A stretch of DNA of 64,000 nt from Levilinea saccharolytica (GCF_001306035.1 NZ_LGCM01000065.1:186001-250000); one strand, 5' to 3'; numbered from the stretch's first letter, positions 7,629-16,180 are shown. Notes: generated by a model from the sequence alone, not told the origin. A program made the numbers and translations.

Positions 7629-8102
7629 ATGGATTCAACCTCCCCAGCCAAAAACCCGCCTCAGGTCTCCTTGCACCCGGTCAATCGCGAGAATTGGCGC
7701 GCTGTGGCCCGGCTGCAGGTGACCGACGCCCAACGCGAATTTGTCGCCGAGCCGTGCTACTACCTGGCTCTGTGCAATTATGGGGGCGACTGGCATCCGC
7801 TGGCGATCTGTGTGGAGGAGCAGGTCATCGGGTTCATGATGTGGGCCGTGGATGAAAAAGACGGGAGCTGCTGGCTGGGAGGGATCCTGGTGGATGCGGC
7901 GGTGCAGGGGCGCGGCTTTGGAGGACAGGCGGTGCGGGAGGCCGTCTCGATGTTAACCCGTGAGCATGGGTACCGACATTTTGCCCTGTCTTACCAACCC
8001 GCCAATGCGGCCGCCCGGCAGCTTTACGAAAAACTGGGCTTTATGGAAACAACGGAATGGGAAGATGACGAAGTGGTCGCACGCCTGTCGCTGCCCGGCT
8101 GA
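7629..8102 (+). CDS. GNAT family N-acetyltransferase (diamine/spermidine acetyltransferase-like)
   Basis: 157 residues. The acetyl-CoA site is clear: the beta-4 strand SCWLGGILVDAAVQGRGFGGQAV with the Q-x-x-G-x-G/A motif (QGRGFGG), and the C-terminal AARQLYEKLGFMETTEWEDDE block. The order of strands and the 'LYEKLGF' end resemble the PaiA/BltD/spermidine acetyltransferase branch. Substrate is not determined. AAAGG precedes the ATG; the gene begins 15 bases after the nitroreductase relic and is followed closely by the next gene, so it may belong to a small operon running to 9337. Confidence 0.88.
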   Translation: MDSTSPAKNPPQVSLHPVNRENWRAVARLQVTDAQREFVAEPCYYLALCNYGGDWHPLAICVEEQVIGFMMWAVDEKDGSCWLGGILVDAAVQGRGFGGQAVREAVSMLTREHGYRHFALSYQPANAAARQLYEKLGFMETTEWEDDEVVARLSLPG

Positions 8103-8124
8103 ATCCGTGAAAGGGTGATCTGCT

Positions 8125-8421
8125 ATGAAGAAGCGTTTTGACTGGGAAGCATCCAAGCAAAAAATTCTGGCGATCCTGCGCAGTGAGGTTCCAGAAGAAA
8201 CGAAGAAAAAGCAGATAGAAGCCTTGCTGCGCACCCTGCCGTTTGGCATCGCGTTGGCGAACTACGAATTTCGGTATGATGCCTGCGGTTATCCGTACTA
8301 TGCGCTGCATGCGAAGATCAAAAACGATTCCTTTAAACTTCGCGAAATTCTGGACATGCGGTTTGACGCGGAGACGTTTGAGACGGATTACCTGTGCCCC
8401 ATGTGCAAGAAGCTGGTATAA
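8125..8421 (+). CDS. Small hypothetical protein with C-terminal CPxC motif
   Basis: 98 residues, family not recognised. The N-terminal 40 residues are basic and helical (MKKRFDWEASKQKILAIL), the middle is mixed, and the last residues contain DYLCPMCKKLV, a single CxxC that could bind metal as a dimer or act in redox. A good ribosome site (AAAGGG) and close packing between a GNAT gene and an aminoglycoside-kinase-like gene indicate that it is a real coding sequence. Confidence 0.55.
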   Translation: MKKRFDWEASKQKILAILRSEVPEETKKKQIEALLRTLPFGIALANYEFRYDACGYPYYALHAKIKNDSFKLREILDMRFDAETFETDYLCPMCKKLV

Positions 8422-8449
8422 ATGGGCCGCAAGCCTATCAGGATGAGTG

Positions 8450-9337
8450 ATGATGGACAGAACGCAGCACCAGCAGGAAGTTCAGGCTTTTCTGCAGCGG
8501 CACATCTCCAACAAAGCCTGGGATTTGACCCTTCCCGTGGGAAGCGGACATGAAACCTACTTTGCACAATGCGGCGATCAGACCTATTTCGTTAAGATCG
8601 GCGTGCAGATTGCCCGGTATCAAGCCTTGGCCGCGATGGGATTGACGCCGCAAGTGCTGGCCGCCGGGCGCCTGGCGGACGGCGAGAGCATCCTGGTTCA
8701 GGCCTATGTGGCGGGCAAAAACCCTTCACGCAGAGAATACCGCCTGCATCTGACGCAGTTTGCTGCGGCGATCCGCCAACTGCACCACAACACCGCCCTG
8801 CAAAAACTTCTCCCCCAGGCTCCTTCCGACCTGTACGCCGCGGCGGGTTTGGAAGCTCTCAGCCGCCTGGAGCAAAAATGGGCGCGCTGGCGGGCACAAG
8901 TGCCCCAGGCCGCGGAGTTTGTGGATCACAGCCTGGGCGACCTCCGGCAGAAAATTGCAGATTTTCAGGGGGCGGGTTTGGTGGCTTCGCACAATGATAT
9001 ATGCAACGCCAACTGGCTGGTTTCCACGGACGGAAAAGTGTATTTGATTGATTTAGAGTCCATGTCGCTGGATGACCCCGCCTTGGATGTGGGCGCGACG
9101 CTGTGGTGGTACTACCCACCCCAACTGCGCGAAAGCTTTTTGGAAGAAGCGGGTTATCCCCCTGATGCGGCTTTTCAGGAGCGAATGCAGGTGCGCATGG
9201 CGATGCACTGCCTCCACATCCTGCTGCCGCGTGAACAAAGCTTTGATGTGTTTGACCCGGACGATTTCACCCAGTCCTTGGCCGATTTCCGGGCCGTCCT
9301 GGCTGGCGAAGAAAACCCCCAGGGGTATGAGGATTAG
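8450..9337 (+). CDS. APH/choline-kinase family phosphotransferase
   Basis: About 295 residues with the protein-kinase-like fold of aminoglycoside and choline phosphotransferases. The catalytic loop ASHNDICNANWLV (HxDxxxxN) and the metal-binding YLIDLESM (DLE in place of DFE) are intact; the N-lobe contains GHETYFAQCGDQTYFVKI. The sequence around the catalytic loop is closer to choline/ethanolamine-kinase-like proteins than to resistance enzymes. GTG 8447, ATG 8450 and ATG 8453 are adjacent; AGGA at 8440-8443 favours one of the ATGs. The substrate could be a choline, a sugar or another small alcohol. Confidence 0.85.
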   Translation: MMDRTQHQQEVQAFLQRHISNKAWDLTLPVGSGHETYFAQCGDQTYFVKIGVQIARYQALAAMGLTPQVLAAGRLADGESILVQAYVAGKNPSRREYRLHLTQFAAAIRQLHHNTALQKLLPQAPSDLYAAAGLEALSRLEQKWARWRAQVPQAAEFVDHSLGDLRQKIADFQGAGLVASHNDICNANWLVSTDGKVYLIDLESMSLDDPALDVGATLWWYYPPQLRESFLEEAGYPPDAAFQERMQVRMAMHCLHILLPREQSFDVFDPDDFTQSLADFRAVLAGEENPQGYED

Positions 9338-9363
9338 GCTGACAAGCCTGAAGGTGTGCGTGT

Positions 9364-10263
9364 ATGCGGTCGATTCAGGACAGCATTCAACAGCAGTTGG
9401 ATCTGAATCAATCCAAGAATCTGCTGTTTGAGCATATCCAGCAGAGCATGAGCGTGGCCCCCAGCTTTTTGGCGGCGCTGGAAGCCCTGCTGAATTCGGA
9501 TTCCAACCAACCGCCGGAAGAAGCGCATGCGCAGTTCGCGGCTTTCACGGCCAATGAAATGGTGAAGCGCATTTATGCGATCAACCCCTATTTGCGAATC
9601 AACCCGGCGGATGCGGCAGCCCTGGAACAAATCTACCGCCAGACCTGGCAGCTCATGCAGCAGACGCGGGATATCAAAACTACACTGAATGAATTCCATT
9701 ACCCTGCCTTATCCAAATGGCTGACGGGGCTGTATCCCGAAGAATTTCAAAAGTCTCTGAGAGGCTCGCCCAGCGTCGGCCGCGTGACCTACGAAGAATA
9801 TTCAGCCGAATTCCAGATTGAGCTCTTGGGTTTGGATCTGGCCAGCCTGCAGCCGCCCATTTTGGACGTGGGCTGCGGCAGCCAGGCGAACCTGGTGCGG
9901 CATCTTCGTTCTTTAGGAATGGAAGCCTACGGCATGGACCGCGAGGTGCAGACCAGCCGCCCGTATATTTTTCAGGCGGATTGGTTCGATTACCGCTTTG
10001 AGAAAGACCGCTGGGGCACGATTGTGTCGAACATGGGCTTTAGCAATCATCTCAATTACGCTTACCGGCACGATTATTCTCAGTTGGAACGCTACCTGCT
10101 AAAAATGAAAGAGATGCTTGAAGCATTAGCCGTCGGCGGTTGTTTTATCTACGCGCCCGCTCTGCCCAGCGTGGAAGAGGCTTTACCGACCCAGCAGTAC
10201 CTCGTCCAGCGCGAGCAAAAAACCCAGGACCTCAGCGTCAGCCGCATCTTCCGAGCTGAATGA
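9364..10263 (+). CDS. Class I SAM-dependent methyltransferase
   Basis: 299 residues. Motif I PPILDVGCGSQANLVRHL lies near residue 165, followed by an acidic strand end (EAYGMDRE) and TIVSNMGFSNHL as motif IV. The 160-residue N-terminal part is helical and not recognised; it may determine the substrate. The ending is abrupt after SVSRIFRAE. GAAGGTG precedes the ATG. It lies 26 bases after the phosphotransferase gene, so co-transcription is possible; the SDR operon downstream has its own promoter. Confidence 0.8.
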   Translation: MRSIQDSIQQQLDLNQSKNLLFEHIQQSMSVAPSFLAALEALLNSDSNQPPEEAHAQFAAFTANEMVKRIYAINPYLRINPADAAALEQIYRQTWQLMQQTRDIKTTLNEFHYPALSKWLTGLYPEEFQKSLRGSPSVGRVTYEEYSAEFQIELLGLDLASLQPPILDVGCGSQANLVRHLRSLGMEAYGMDREVQTSRPYIFQADWFDYRFEKDRWGTIVSNMGFSNHLNYAYRHDYSQLERYLLKMKEMLEALAVGGCFIYAPALPSVEEALPTQQYLVQREQKTQDLSVSRIFRAE

Positions 10264-10398
10264 TGGGGTGGGAGGCTTCATTTGTTCGCCGTTGGCTGGG
10301 TGTGAGCGTGACATAGTTCTGGCCGAGAGTGAGAACCGCATAAAGGGGGACAGGTGGAAAGGATATAACCCTTTCATATAAGGATTGGCATATTTGGA

Positions 10399-10473
10399 TT
10401 GCACCCAAAACAGGAATGGTTATAATCAATAACAGTTAAAGAGAAGCCCCCAGGCGTTCATTGGGAGCTTTTT
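10399..10473 (+). promoter_or_regulatory. SDR-operon promoter followed by a terminator-like leader hairpin
   Basis: This lies in the 294-base gap 10264-10557, which otherwise holds nothing I recognise. TTGCAC (10399-10404) and TATAAT (10421-10426) are 16 bases apart. The predicted start is near 10433, and at 10444-10470 AAGC-C-CCCA pairs with TGGG-A-GCTT (one mismatch) and runs into TTTTT. This could be an attenuator in the leader of the SDR gene, or simply the terminator of the upstream methyltransferase if the -10 is not used. Confidence 0.5.
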
Positions 10474-10557
10474 GCACTGAAGAGTTGGGGACGTCCTTCT
10501 GCGCGAGTAACCCCACAGTTCCCTGGCATTCACATTCACCATCCACACGAGGTTGAC

Positions 10558-11496
10558 TTGCAGAAGTATTACCGACAATACAAATGGTCCAATATTGGTG
10601 CCATGCTGCGCAATCAGAGACTCAACCCGGAAATTTGCCCCGATCCGTTTGATAACCGGGTGGTGGTGATTACCGGCGCCACGTCGGGGATTGGGACGGC
10701 GGCCGCCCGGAAATTTGCTGCGCGCGGGGCGGAAATTGTGTGTATCAACCGCAGCGAGTCCAAATCCAAAGAATTGTGCGCTGCTTTGTACAAGGATTAC
10801 GGCGCGAAATGCAGCTATCTCCTCGCGGACTTCGCCAACCCGGCCGAGGTTCGCGCGGCCGCCGAGCAGTTGGCCGCCTTGGAGGGGAATATTGACGTGC
10901 TGATTCACAACGCGGGGATTTACAACACCCAAAAAATCCTGACCGCAAATCAGATTGACCTGGTCTTTCAGACCAATTACCTGAGCACCTTCATTTTAAA
11001 CTACGGCATCAAAGAAAAACTGCGGCGCCAAAACAGCGGGCGGATTCTATTTGTCAATTCGGAGGCGCACCGCTTTGCGGTTTGGGGCCTGCATCTGGAC
11101 GACCTGGCCTGGGAACACCACGCCTATTCGGGTCTGAACAGCTACGGCGCGGCCAAAATGGCCCAGCTGCTGTCGATGATCAAGCTCAATGAATACTTCC
11201 GGGGCAGCGGGGTCACGGTCAACGCCATGCACCCCGGCAACATTAAGACCAACAGCGGACAGAATAACGGGGTTGTTTACAAATTCTTCAAGAAATTGCT
11301 GATTGACCGCTCCGCCCGGCCGATTGAGGTGGCCGCGGAAGCCCTGTATTTTTTGGGCGTTTCTGATACAGTTAAGCAGATGACCGGCAAGTTTTTTAAC
11401 CTGACAACCGTGGAAGAACCGGCCCCTCCGGCCCTGGACGCGGAGGCCGCCGAGGAACTGTGGCAGCGCAGCCTGGAGCTAGGTGGACTCACATGA
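10558..11496 (+). CDS. Short-chain dehydrogenase/reductase (retinol-dehydrogenase-like)
   Basis: 312 residues. The Rossmann motif VVVITGATSGIGTAAARKFA is near residue 40, HNAG near 120, and the catalytic SYGAAK (Tyr and Lys three residues apart) near 196. The N-terminal extension and the RFAVWGLHLDDL segment resemble the RDH11-14-like branch that acts on lipophilic alcohols and ketones. The start is TTG 10558; ATG 10603 is an alternative that keeps the whole Rossmann fold. Its stop overlaps the ATG of the next gene, so it is coupled to the CrtI-like flavoprotein, which suggests that both act on the same hydrophobic substrate. Confidence 0.85.
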   Translation: MQKYYRQYKWSNIGAMLRNQRLNPEICPDPFDNRVVVITGATSGIGTAAARKFAARGAEIVCINRSESKSKELCAALYKDYGAKCSYLLADFANPAEVRAAAEQLAALEGNIDVLIHNAGIYNTQKILTANQIDLVFQTNYLSTFILNYGIKEKLRRQNSGRILFVNSEAHRFAVWGLHLDDLAWEHHAYSGLNSYGAAKMAQLLSMIKLNEYFRGSGVTVNAMHPGNIKTNSGQNNGVVYKFFKKLLIDRSARPIEVAAEALYFLGVSDTVKQMTGKFFNLTTVEEPAPPALDAEAAEELWQRSLELGGLT

Positions 11497-13112
11497 CCAT
11501 GAAAAAGCAAAAAATTGTGATTGTTGGCGCCGGCATGGCCGGACTGACTGCGGCAGCCTATTTGCTGAAGGACGGCTGCGACGTTTTGCTGCTGGATAAA
11601 AATGACCGCTGCGGGGGATTATTGAGCACCTTCAACAGCAACGGTTTTTACTTTGATTCTGGGCCGCGGGCTTTTGTGAACTCCGGCATCGTTAAGCCCA
11701 TCCTCAAAGATTTGGGCATGGAGTGGGAGTTTTTGGAGAACAAAATCTCCATCGGGGTTGCCGACCAGATGCTGCGCTTTGATTCGATGGACAGAATCCA
11801 GGACTATCAGCGCATGCTGACCGGCCTGTTTCCGCAGAACGCCCAGGAAATTGAAAAAATTACCGCGATCTCTTCGGAATTATCAGAATATACCCGCGTT
11901 TTGTACGAGTTTGACAACCCCAATTTCTCGGATCAGATGAATGACCGCAAGTTCATCTTCCGAAAATTGATCCCCTGGACGTTTAAGTTCCTGCACGCGC
12001 TGAGAAAGTTCGAGCAGTTTAACATACCTATGGAGGCTTTCATCCGGCGCTACACCGCCAATGCATCCCTGAGCGATGTGCTGCTGCAGCATTTCTTTAA
12101 GCATACGCCTGCCTATTTTGCGCTGGGCTATTACTACGTGTACCTGGATTATTTTTATCCTAAAGGCGGCACGGGCGTTTTGGCGGATTTGCTGAAAAAC
12201 AAAGTGCTGGAAGGGGGCGGGGAGATCCGGCTGAACACGCGCATCGCGGCCGTCAACCCGGCGGAAAAGACCGTCACGGACGCGGACGGCCAGCGCTATG
12301 CGTACGACGACCTGATCTGGGCCGCGGACTTGAAAACCCTGTACCGCTCGCTGAACCCGGCGGGGTTGGATGCAAAAGTGAGCGCCCAAATTGACACCAA
12401 GACCCGGCAGACTCTGGCGGCCAAGGGGGCTGAATCCGTTTTCATTCTGTTCCTGGCGGTCAACCGTCCGCCGGAGTATTTCCGGGCGAGGGGCGGGGAG
12501 CACCTGTTCTTCACCCCCTCTACCCAGGGCCTGGGCGAAACCAATCAGGCCGAAAGGCAAAAACTGCTGGAGGCCTTCGAGCACACCTCCAAAGCCGAGA
12601 TTTTGGATTGGGCGGCCCGGTTCTGCGAGCTGAACACCTTTGAGGTGTCTGTGCCGGCCCTGCGCGACCCGGCCCTGGCGCCGGAAGGCCAGACGGGGCT
12701 GATGATCAGCTTCCTGACGGATTACGCCCTGATCGAAAAAATCAACGCGGCGGGCTGGTACGATGAATTCAAGACCGCCCTGGAAGAGCGCGTGGTGCGC
12801 ATCTTCTCACAGACGCTGTACCCGGGGCTGGCGGAGGATCTGCTCTTCAAGTTCTCGGCCACGCCGCTGACCATCTGCCAGGTCGCGGGCAGCTCAGAGG
12901 GGGCCATCACCGGCTGGTCTTTTGAAACGGACGTGCCGGTGGTGAACAAACTGAAGGACATCCCCAAGTCGGTGCTCACCCCCATCCCCGGCGTGTACCA
13001 GGCCGGGCAGTGGGCTTATTCCCCCGCGGGCGTGCCCATCGCCATGCTCACCGGCTGGTACGCGTCCCAACGGATCCTGAAAGACGCGCGAAAGGCGGGG
13101 CTGATCCGATGA
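11493..13112 (+). CDS. FAD-dependent oxidoreductase of the phytoene desaturase (CrtI-like) family
   Basis: 539 residues. IVIVGAGMAGLTAAAYLL near the N-terminus is the dinucleotide-binding GxGxxG motif, followed by DKNDRCGGLLSTF; the C-terminus has GVYQAGQWAYSPAGVPIAML, where the FAD is finally bound. This architecture covers phytoene desaturases, carotenoid isomerases and retinol saturases. There is no phytoene synthase or geranylgeranyl-diphosphate synthase nearby, so a carotenoid substrate is not supported by context; a lipid or other isoprenoid is equally possible. The ATG overlaps the SDR stop (ATGA), and its own stop overlaps the next ATG in the same way, giving a tight three-gene operon. 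Confidence 0.85.
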   Translation: MTMKKQKIVIVGAGMAGLTAAAYLLKDGCDVLLLDKNDRCGGLLSTFNSNGFYFDSGPRAFVNSGIVKPILKDLGMEWEFLENKISIGVADQMLRFDSMDRIQDYQRMLTGLFPQNAQEIEKITAISSELSEYTRVLYEFDNPNFSDQMNDRKFIFRKLIPWTFKFLHALRKFEQFNIPMEAFIRRYTANASLSDVLLQHFFKHTPAYFALGYYYVYLDYFYPKGGTGVLADLLKNKVLEGGGEIRLNTRIAAVNPAEKTVTDADGQRYAYDDLIWAADLKTLYRSLNPAGLDAKVSAQIDTKTRQTLAAKGAESVFILFLAVNRPPEYFRARGGEHLFFTPSTQGLGETNQAERQKLLEAFEHTSKAEILDWAARFCELNTFEVSVPALRDPALAPEGQTGLMISFLTDYALIEKINAAGWYDEFKTALEERVVRIFSQTLYPGLAEDLLFKFSATPLTICQVAGSSEGAITGWSFETDVPVVNKLKDIPKSVLTPIPGVYQAGQWAYSPAGVPIAMLTGWYASQRILKDARKAGLIR

Positions 13113-13540
13113 ACGCTGTTGCGGTGGTGACGATCGCCTTTTTACTGATGGAAGCTTCAAACGTGCTCACGCTGTATTTCTTCCCGGGGTCGAAATATGC
13201 CAACGGGGTCGGCGTGTTTAAGGCCTGGGAAAAATCCAAGCAGGACCCCGAGGTGCATGATTTGGTGCGCTATCTGGTGAACTGGGTGGCGGGCACCAAG
13301 CTGATCTTCATCCTGCTGCTGATTGTGATTCTGGCCACCGCCACGCAGACGACCCTGCTGTGGACGGGGGCAGCCATGCTGGTTTCGATCGCGTCCTTCT
13401 TCTGGCGGCTGTTCCCGCTGGTTCGCAAGATGGACCGCGGCGGGCAGATTGACCCCCCCAATTACTCGGCGGTGCTGGGCTGGATGATCGCGGGGATGAT
13501 GGCGGTGTTTTTGGCTGCGCTGGTGATCGCGGTTCTGTAG
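13109..13540 (+). CDS. Four-helix integral membrane protein, third gene of the SDR operon
   Basis: 143 residues with four predicted membrane helices (about 2-21, 53-70, 75-95 and 120-142) and a positively charged loop LVRKMDRGGQIDP between helices 3 and 4. Family not recognised. The ATG overlaps the stop of the flavoprotein gene, so it may be its membrane partner. Nearly the whole 3' two thirds of this gene (about 13251-13547) is repeated at 15829-16112 with about a dozen substitutions and one 9-base deletion. Confidence 0.75.
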   Translation: MNAVAVVTIAFLLMEASNVLTLYFFPGSKYANGVGVFKAWEKSKQDPEVHDLVRYLVNWVAGTKLIFILLLIVILATATQTTLLWTGAAMLVSIASFFWRLFPLVRKMDRGGQIDPPNYSAVLGWMIAGMMAVFLAALVIAVL

Positions 13541-13547
13541 GGCTGAG

Positions 13548-13575
13548 GGCGCAGGTGATCAACCCCTGGGATTGA
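13548..13575 (+). pseudogene. Remnant of a vapC 3' end behind the membrane gene
   Basis: After the stop of the membrane protein, GCGCAGGTGATCAACCCC and the following bases encode AQVINPWD-stop. The intact VapC at 16505-16924 ends AQVINPWG-stop, and a 24-base stretch around it matches with one substitution. This indicates that a phd-vapC module once stood here and was deleted except for its last codons. Confidence 0.65.
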
Positions 13576-13661
13576 GGCGGGCGAGAGGCGAATCATCGTA
13601 AGGCTGTGGGGGGCGAATATGCGATTTAGCAGCACCTTTCATATCTGAAAAGTGTTTTTTG

Positions 13662-13724
13662 TTGTGAGGATTTGGGGGGGAAGTATAATGAAAATATTGG
13701 GGGATTGTGAAGGGTGTTTCCCCC
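13662..13724 (+). promoter_or_regulatory. Promoter and leader hairpin (copy b) of the DUF805 gene
   Basis: The gene-free stretch 13541-13900 holds the vapC remnant, a weak TTTCA/TGAAA hairpin with a T-run (13636-13660), and this promoter. TTGTGA (13662-13667) and TATAAT (13684-13689) are 16 bases apart. GGGGGA (13699-13704) pairs with TCCCCC (13719-13724) around a loop containing AAGGGTGTT. The same leader occurs at 17721-17760 and, more diverged, at 1993-2030. The remaining 175 bases to the ATG show no other element. Confidence 0.6.
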
Positions 13725-13900
13725 AAACAAGTACTGTTTTGCGTATGCGCAGGCGATCTGTCAGGTTCGCTGGCTGTTATCATCCCATTTGCGCACGTAT
13801 TATGAGTCTTGTGGTTTATCTAAAAAAATTATCCCTAAGAACCCGCTTAAAAACACCCCATTTTCCAGGTCCGAAAATGTCAAAAGGATAATAAACGAAA

Positions 13901-15787
13901 ATGAAACAGTACTTCATTGTTATTGGAAAGTATGCTGTTTTTTCCGGAAGAGCAAGTAGAAAAGAATATTGGACTTTTTATGTATTTCATTTAATTATCG
14001 GTACTGGCGCTACAATTTTGGATAACATCAATGGAACAACAATTAGCAGTGATCTACCTTATGGTCTCGTTTTTCTTCTCTATAATCTTTTGACACTTCT
14101 TCCCTTTACTGCTGTCACTACTAGACGACTGCATGATGTAGGTAAAAACGGATGGTTTCAACTCATCGGATTGATCCCGATTATCGGCCCCATCTGGTTG
14201 CTTATTGTTTTGGTGGGCGAAGGAAAGAGGCAAGATAACCAATACGGACCCTATCCGGGCAAAAGAGTGGTTAATCATTCGCAAGAGATGATGACGTGTT
14301 ATTGCGGCAATGTAATTCCAGCCGTCAGCACGGCTTGCCCAATTTGTGGTAGGGTTTTTATCCAGGCTTCCCCCTATCCTGCTGTGCAGCAGGATTTTCC
14401 TACATTGACGCAAACACGTCCACAAAGAAAACCTCAGTTGGGTTCACCAAAAGCCGAGTATGCTTATTCTCTGTTGAGAAATGGGCAGAAAGAGGATGCG
14501 TTCTCAGTATTGAAAGAATTAGTTCGGGAAGAACCCAATAACGAAAAAGCATGGTTATGTTTGTATTTGTGCGTTGATAGAAAAGAACAAAAAAAATACT
14601 GCTTACAGCAGGCATTACGTATCAATCCGGACAATAAGAAAGCACTGGAAAGATTAGGGAAACTACATTTACCTGCTGAAGTAGTGCAAAAAAGCATCAG
14701 GTCTAATGAAAAAGTAAATACAATGCGGACCTGTCGGCATTGTGGAAACTCGTTGCTGTCGGGATCGTTGTTCTGTCAAAATTGTGGTAACCCAACGGGT
14801 GAGGACGATACTTTATTTGATGCTTCAACTCCTCTGACCAGGTCACAGGATGCGCAAAATCTGTACGGTTATAGGGTACAAGGAACGGCGGTTTACCCGC
14901 CAAACCCTTTTCAACCCGAAATTCAGTCAGAGCGAGAACCCGGAGTGGGAGAAGTTTTCCTTGCTTTCATCGGCATGGGCTTAGTATACGTCGTGCTCCA
15001 GATGATTTTTGGGAGATTGGTTTTCCCATATGTTTACAACCTGGCGCCCACTTCTTCAATTCTGCTAATCTTGAATTTCATTAGTGCATTTATTACACCT
15101 TTATCGGCCCGCCCATTCAATATTCGCCGCATACTGGCATTGGTTAATATCTTCCTAGTGATTCTCCTATTTGAGATTTACAATTTCCTACAAGGAGGTA
15201 TGATCGTTCTTTTTGACCATTTCGATCCCACAACTGTCGCGCTTGTTTACATGGTCAGTGTTTTGGGGGCAGTTCTGGGTGTTCTGGTCTTTATAAAACC
15301 TCGCCGCAAAAAATTTGCCGCATCTCCGCAGGTGGCGTATGCATCTTCCACGTTTCAACCTGTTTCCAATACTTCTGAAGCCAAGCCGGGAAAATTTACA
15401 GTCAAACGTATCCTCAGCGCAATTGGCCTAGTTGATATTGTTGCTTCTTTGGTCTTTCCCTGGGAATTTGAGATTACTAGCAGCATCTTCGGTAGGAGTG
15501 TAGAAACAATGTTGGGGTATAGTACCTTGGAAGGAATTATCTCAGCAGTCCTCAGTTTGTTAGGTTTGACCTTGCTTTTTTCCATCGAAAAAGAAACGCC
15601 GGCGCATCTTTGGGCAACCTTTTTATCTTTGCTGGCTGCCGCTGTTACCTATTATTTTATCTCTGAGCAAAATATTGGGGAAGCATGGTTTACATATACT
15701 GGCACTGGGATCGGCCCATATCTGGTTTTTGCAGGTGCAGCGCTTGTGCTGATCTGCATATTGATCCCATCCCGGAAGGCTGCGTGA
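13901..15787 (+). CDS. Multidomain membrane protein: DUF805, two zinc ribbons and a TPR segment
   Basis: 628 residues, AT-richer than its surroundings. Residues 1-120 are a DUF805 domain (FSGRASRKEYW, TTRRLHDVGKNGWF) with its membrane helices. A zinc ribbon follows (C133, C135, C146, C149), then a TPR-like segment (about 180-250: YAYSLLRNGQKEDAFSVLKE, NPDNKKALERLGKL), a second zinc ribbon (CRHCGN..CQNCGN, about 275-297), and a C-terminal half with about seven hydrophobic helices. None of the parts has an assigned biochemical function. The gene lies between the two copies of the membrane-protein gene and looks inserted or trapped there. I find no phage or transposon gene with it. Confidence 0.7.
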   Translation: MKQYFIVIGKYAVFSGRASRKEYWTFYVFHLIIGTGATILDNINGTTISSDLPYGLVFLLYNLLTLLPFTAVTTRRLHDVGKNGWFQLIGLIPIIGPIWLLIVLVGEGKRQDNQYGPYPGKRVVNHSQEMMTCYCGNVIPAVSTACPICGRVFIQASPYPAVQQDFPTLTQTRPQRKPQLGSPKAEYAYSLLRNGQKEDAFSVLKELVREEPNNEKAWLCLYLCVDRKEQKKYCLQQALRINPDNKKALERLGKLHLPAEVVQKSIRSNEKVNTMRTCRHCGNSLLSGSLFCQNCGNPTGEDDTLFDASTPLTRSQDAQNLYGYRVQGTAVYPPNPFQPEIQSEREPGVGEVFLAFIGMGLVYVVLQMIFGRLVFPYVYNLAPTSSILLILNFISAFITPLSARPFNIRRILALVNIFLVILLFEIYNFLQGGMIVLFDHFDPTTVALVYMVSVLGAVLGVLVFIKPRRKKFAASPQVAYASSTFQPVSNTSEAKPGKFTVKRILSAIGLVDIVASLVFPWEFEITSSIFGRSVETMLGYSTLEGIISAVLSLLGLTLLFSIEKETPAHLWATFLSLLAAAVTYYFISEQNIGEAWFTYTGTGIGPYLVFAGAALVLICILIPSRKAA

Positions 15788-15808
15788 AAAAATCCAACGT
15801 GATACTGC

Positions 15809-16105
15809 ATGATCAGAGAAGACCCCAAGGTGCATGATCTGGTGAACTGGGTGGCGGGCACCAAGCTGATCTTTATCCTGCTGCTGATCGTGATTCTGGC
15901 CACCGCCCCGCAGACGACCCTGCTGTGGACGGGGGCAGCCATGCTGGTTTCGATCGCATCCTTCTTCTGGCGGCTGTTCCCGCTGATCCGCAAGATGGAC
16001 CGCGGCGGGCAGATTGACCCTGCCAACTACTCGGCGGTGCTGGGCTGGATGATCGCGGGGATGATGGCGGTGTTTTTGGCCGCGCTGGTGATTGCGGTTC
16101 TGTAG
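15809..16105 (+). pseudogene. 5'-truncated second copy of the four-helix membrane protein
   Basis: The frame encodes a near-copy of residues 47-143 of the protein at 13109-13540, lacking the first helix and a three-residue stretch (RYL). From AAGGTGCATGAT near 15829 the nucleotide match to 13252 onward is nearly continuous through the stop and the following GGCTG. There is no ribosome site before ATG 15809, so translation is doubtful. It directly precedes the intact phd-vapC module, mirroring the first copy, which is followed by a vapC remnant. Confidence 0.7.
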
Positions 16106-16135
16106 GGCTGGGGGAGTGGGAATTGCAGCGTAGGA

Positions 16136-16165
16136 AGCGCCTTCCAGAGATGGGGGGCGCTTTTT
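16136..16165 (+). terminator. Intrinsic terminator, copy 3 of the repeated hairpin
   Basis: AGCGCC (16136-16141) pairs perfectly with GGCGCT (16156-16161), followed by TTTT. The loop CTTCCAG...TGG also matches the copies at 1937 and 6704. As in those copies, a promoter follows within 50 bases. Confidence 0.7.
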
Positions 16166-16180
16166 GGTGGGGGGCTCCGC

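Noticed and set aside
11460-13112. Carotenoid biosynthesis cluster
   Set aside because: Only the CrtI-like protein points to it; no phytoene synthase, cyclase or prenyltransferase gene is in the window.
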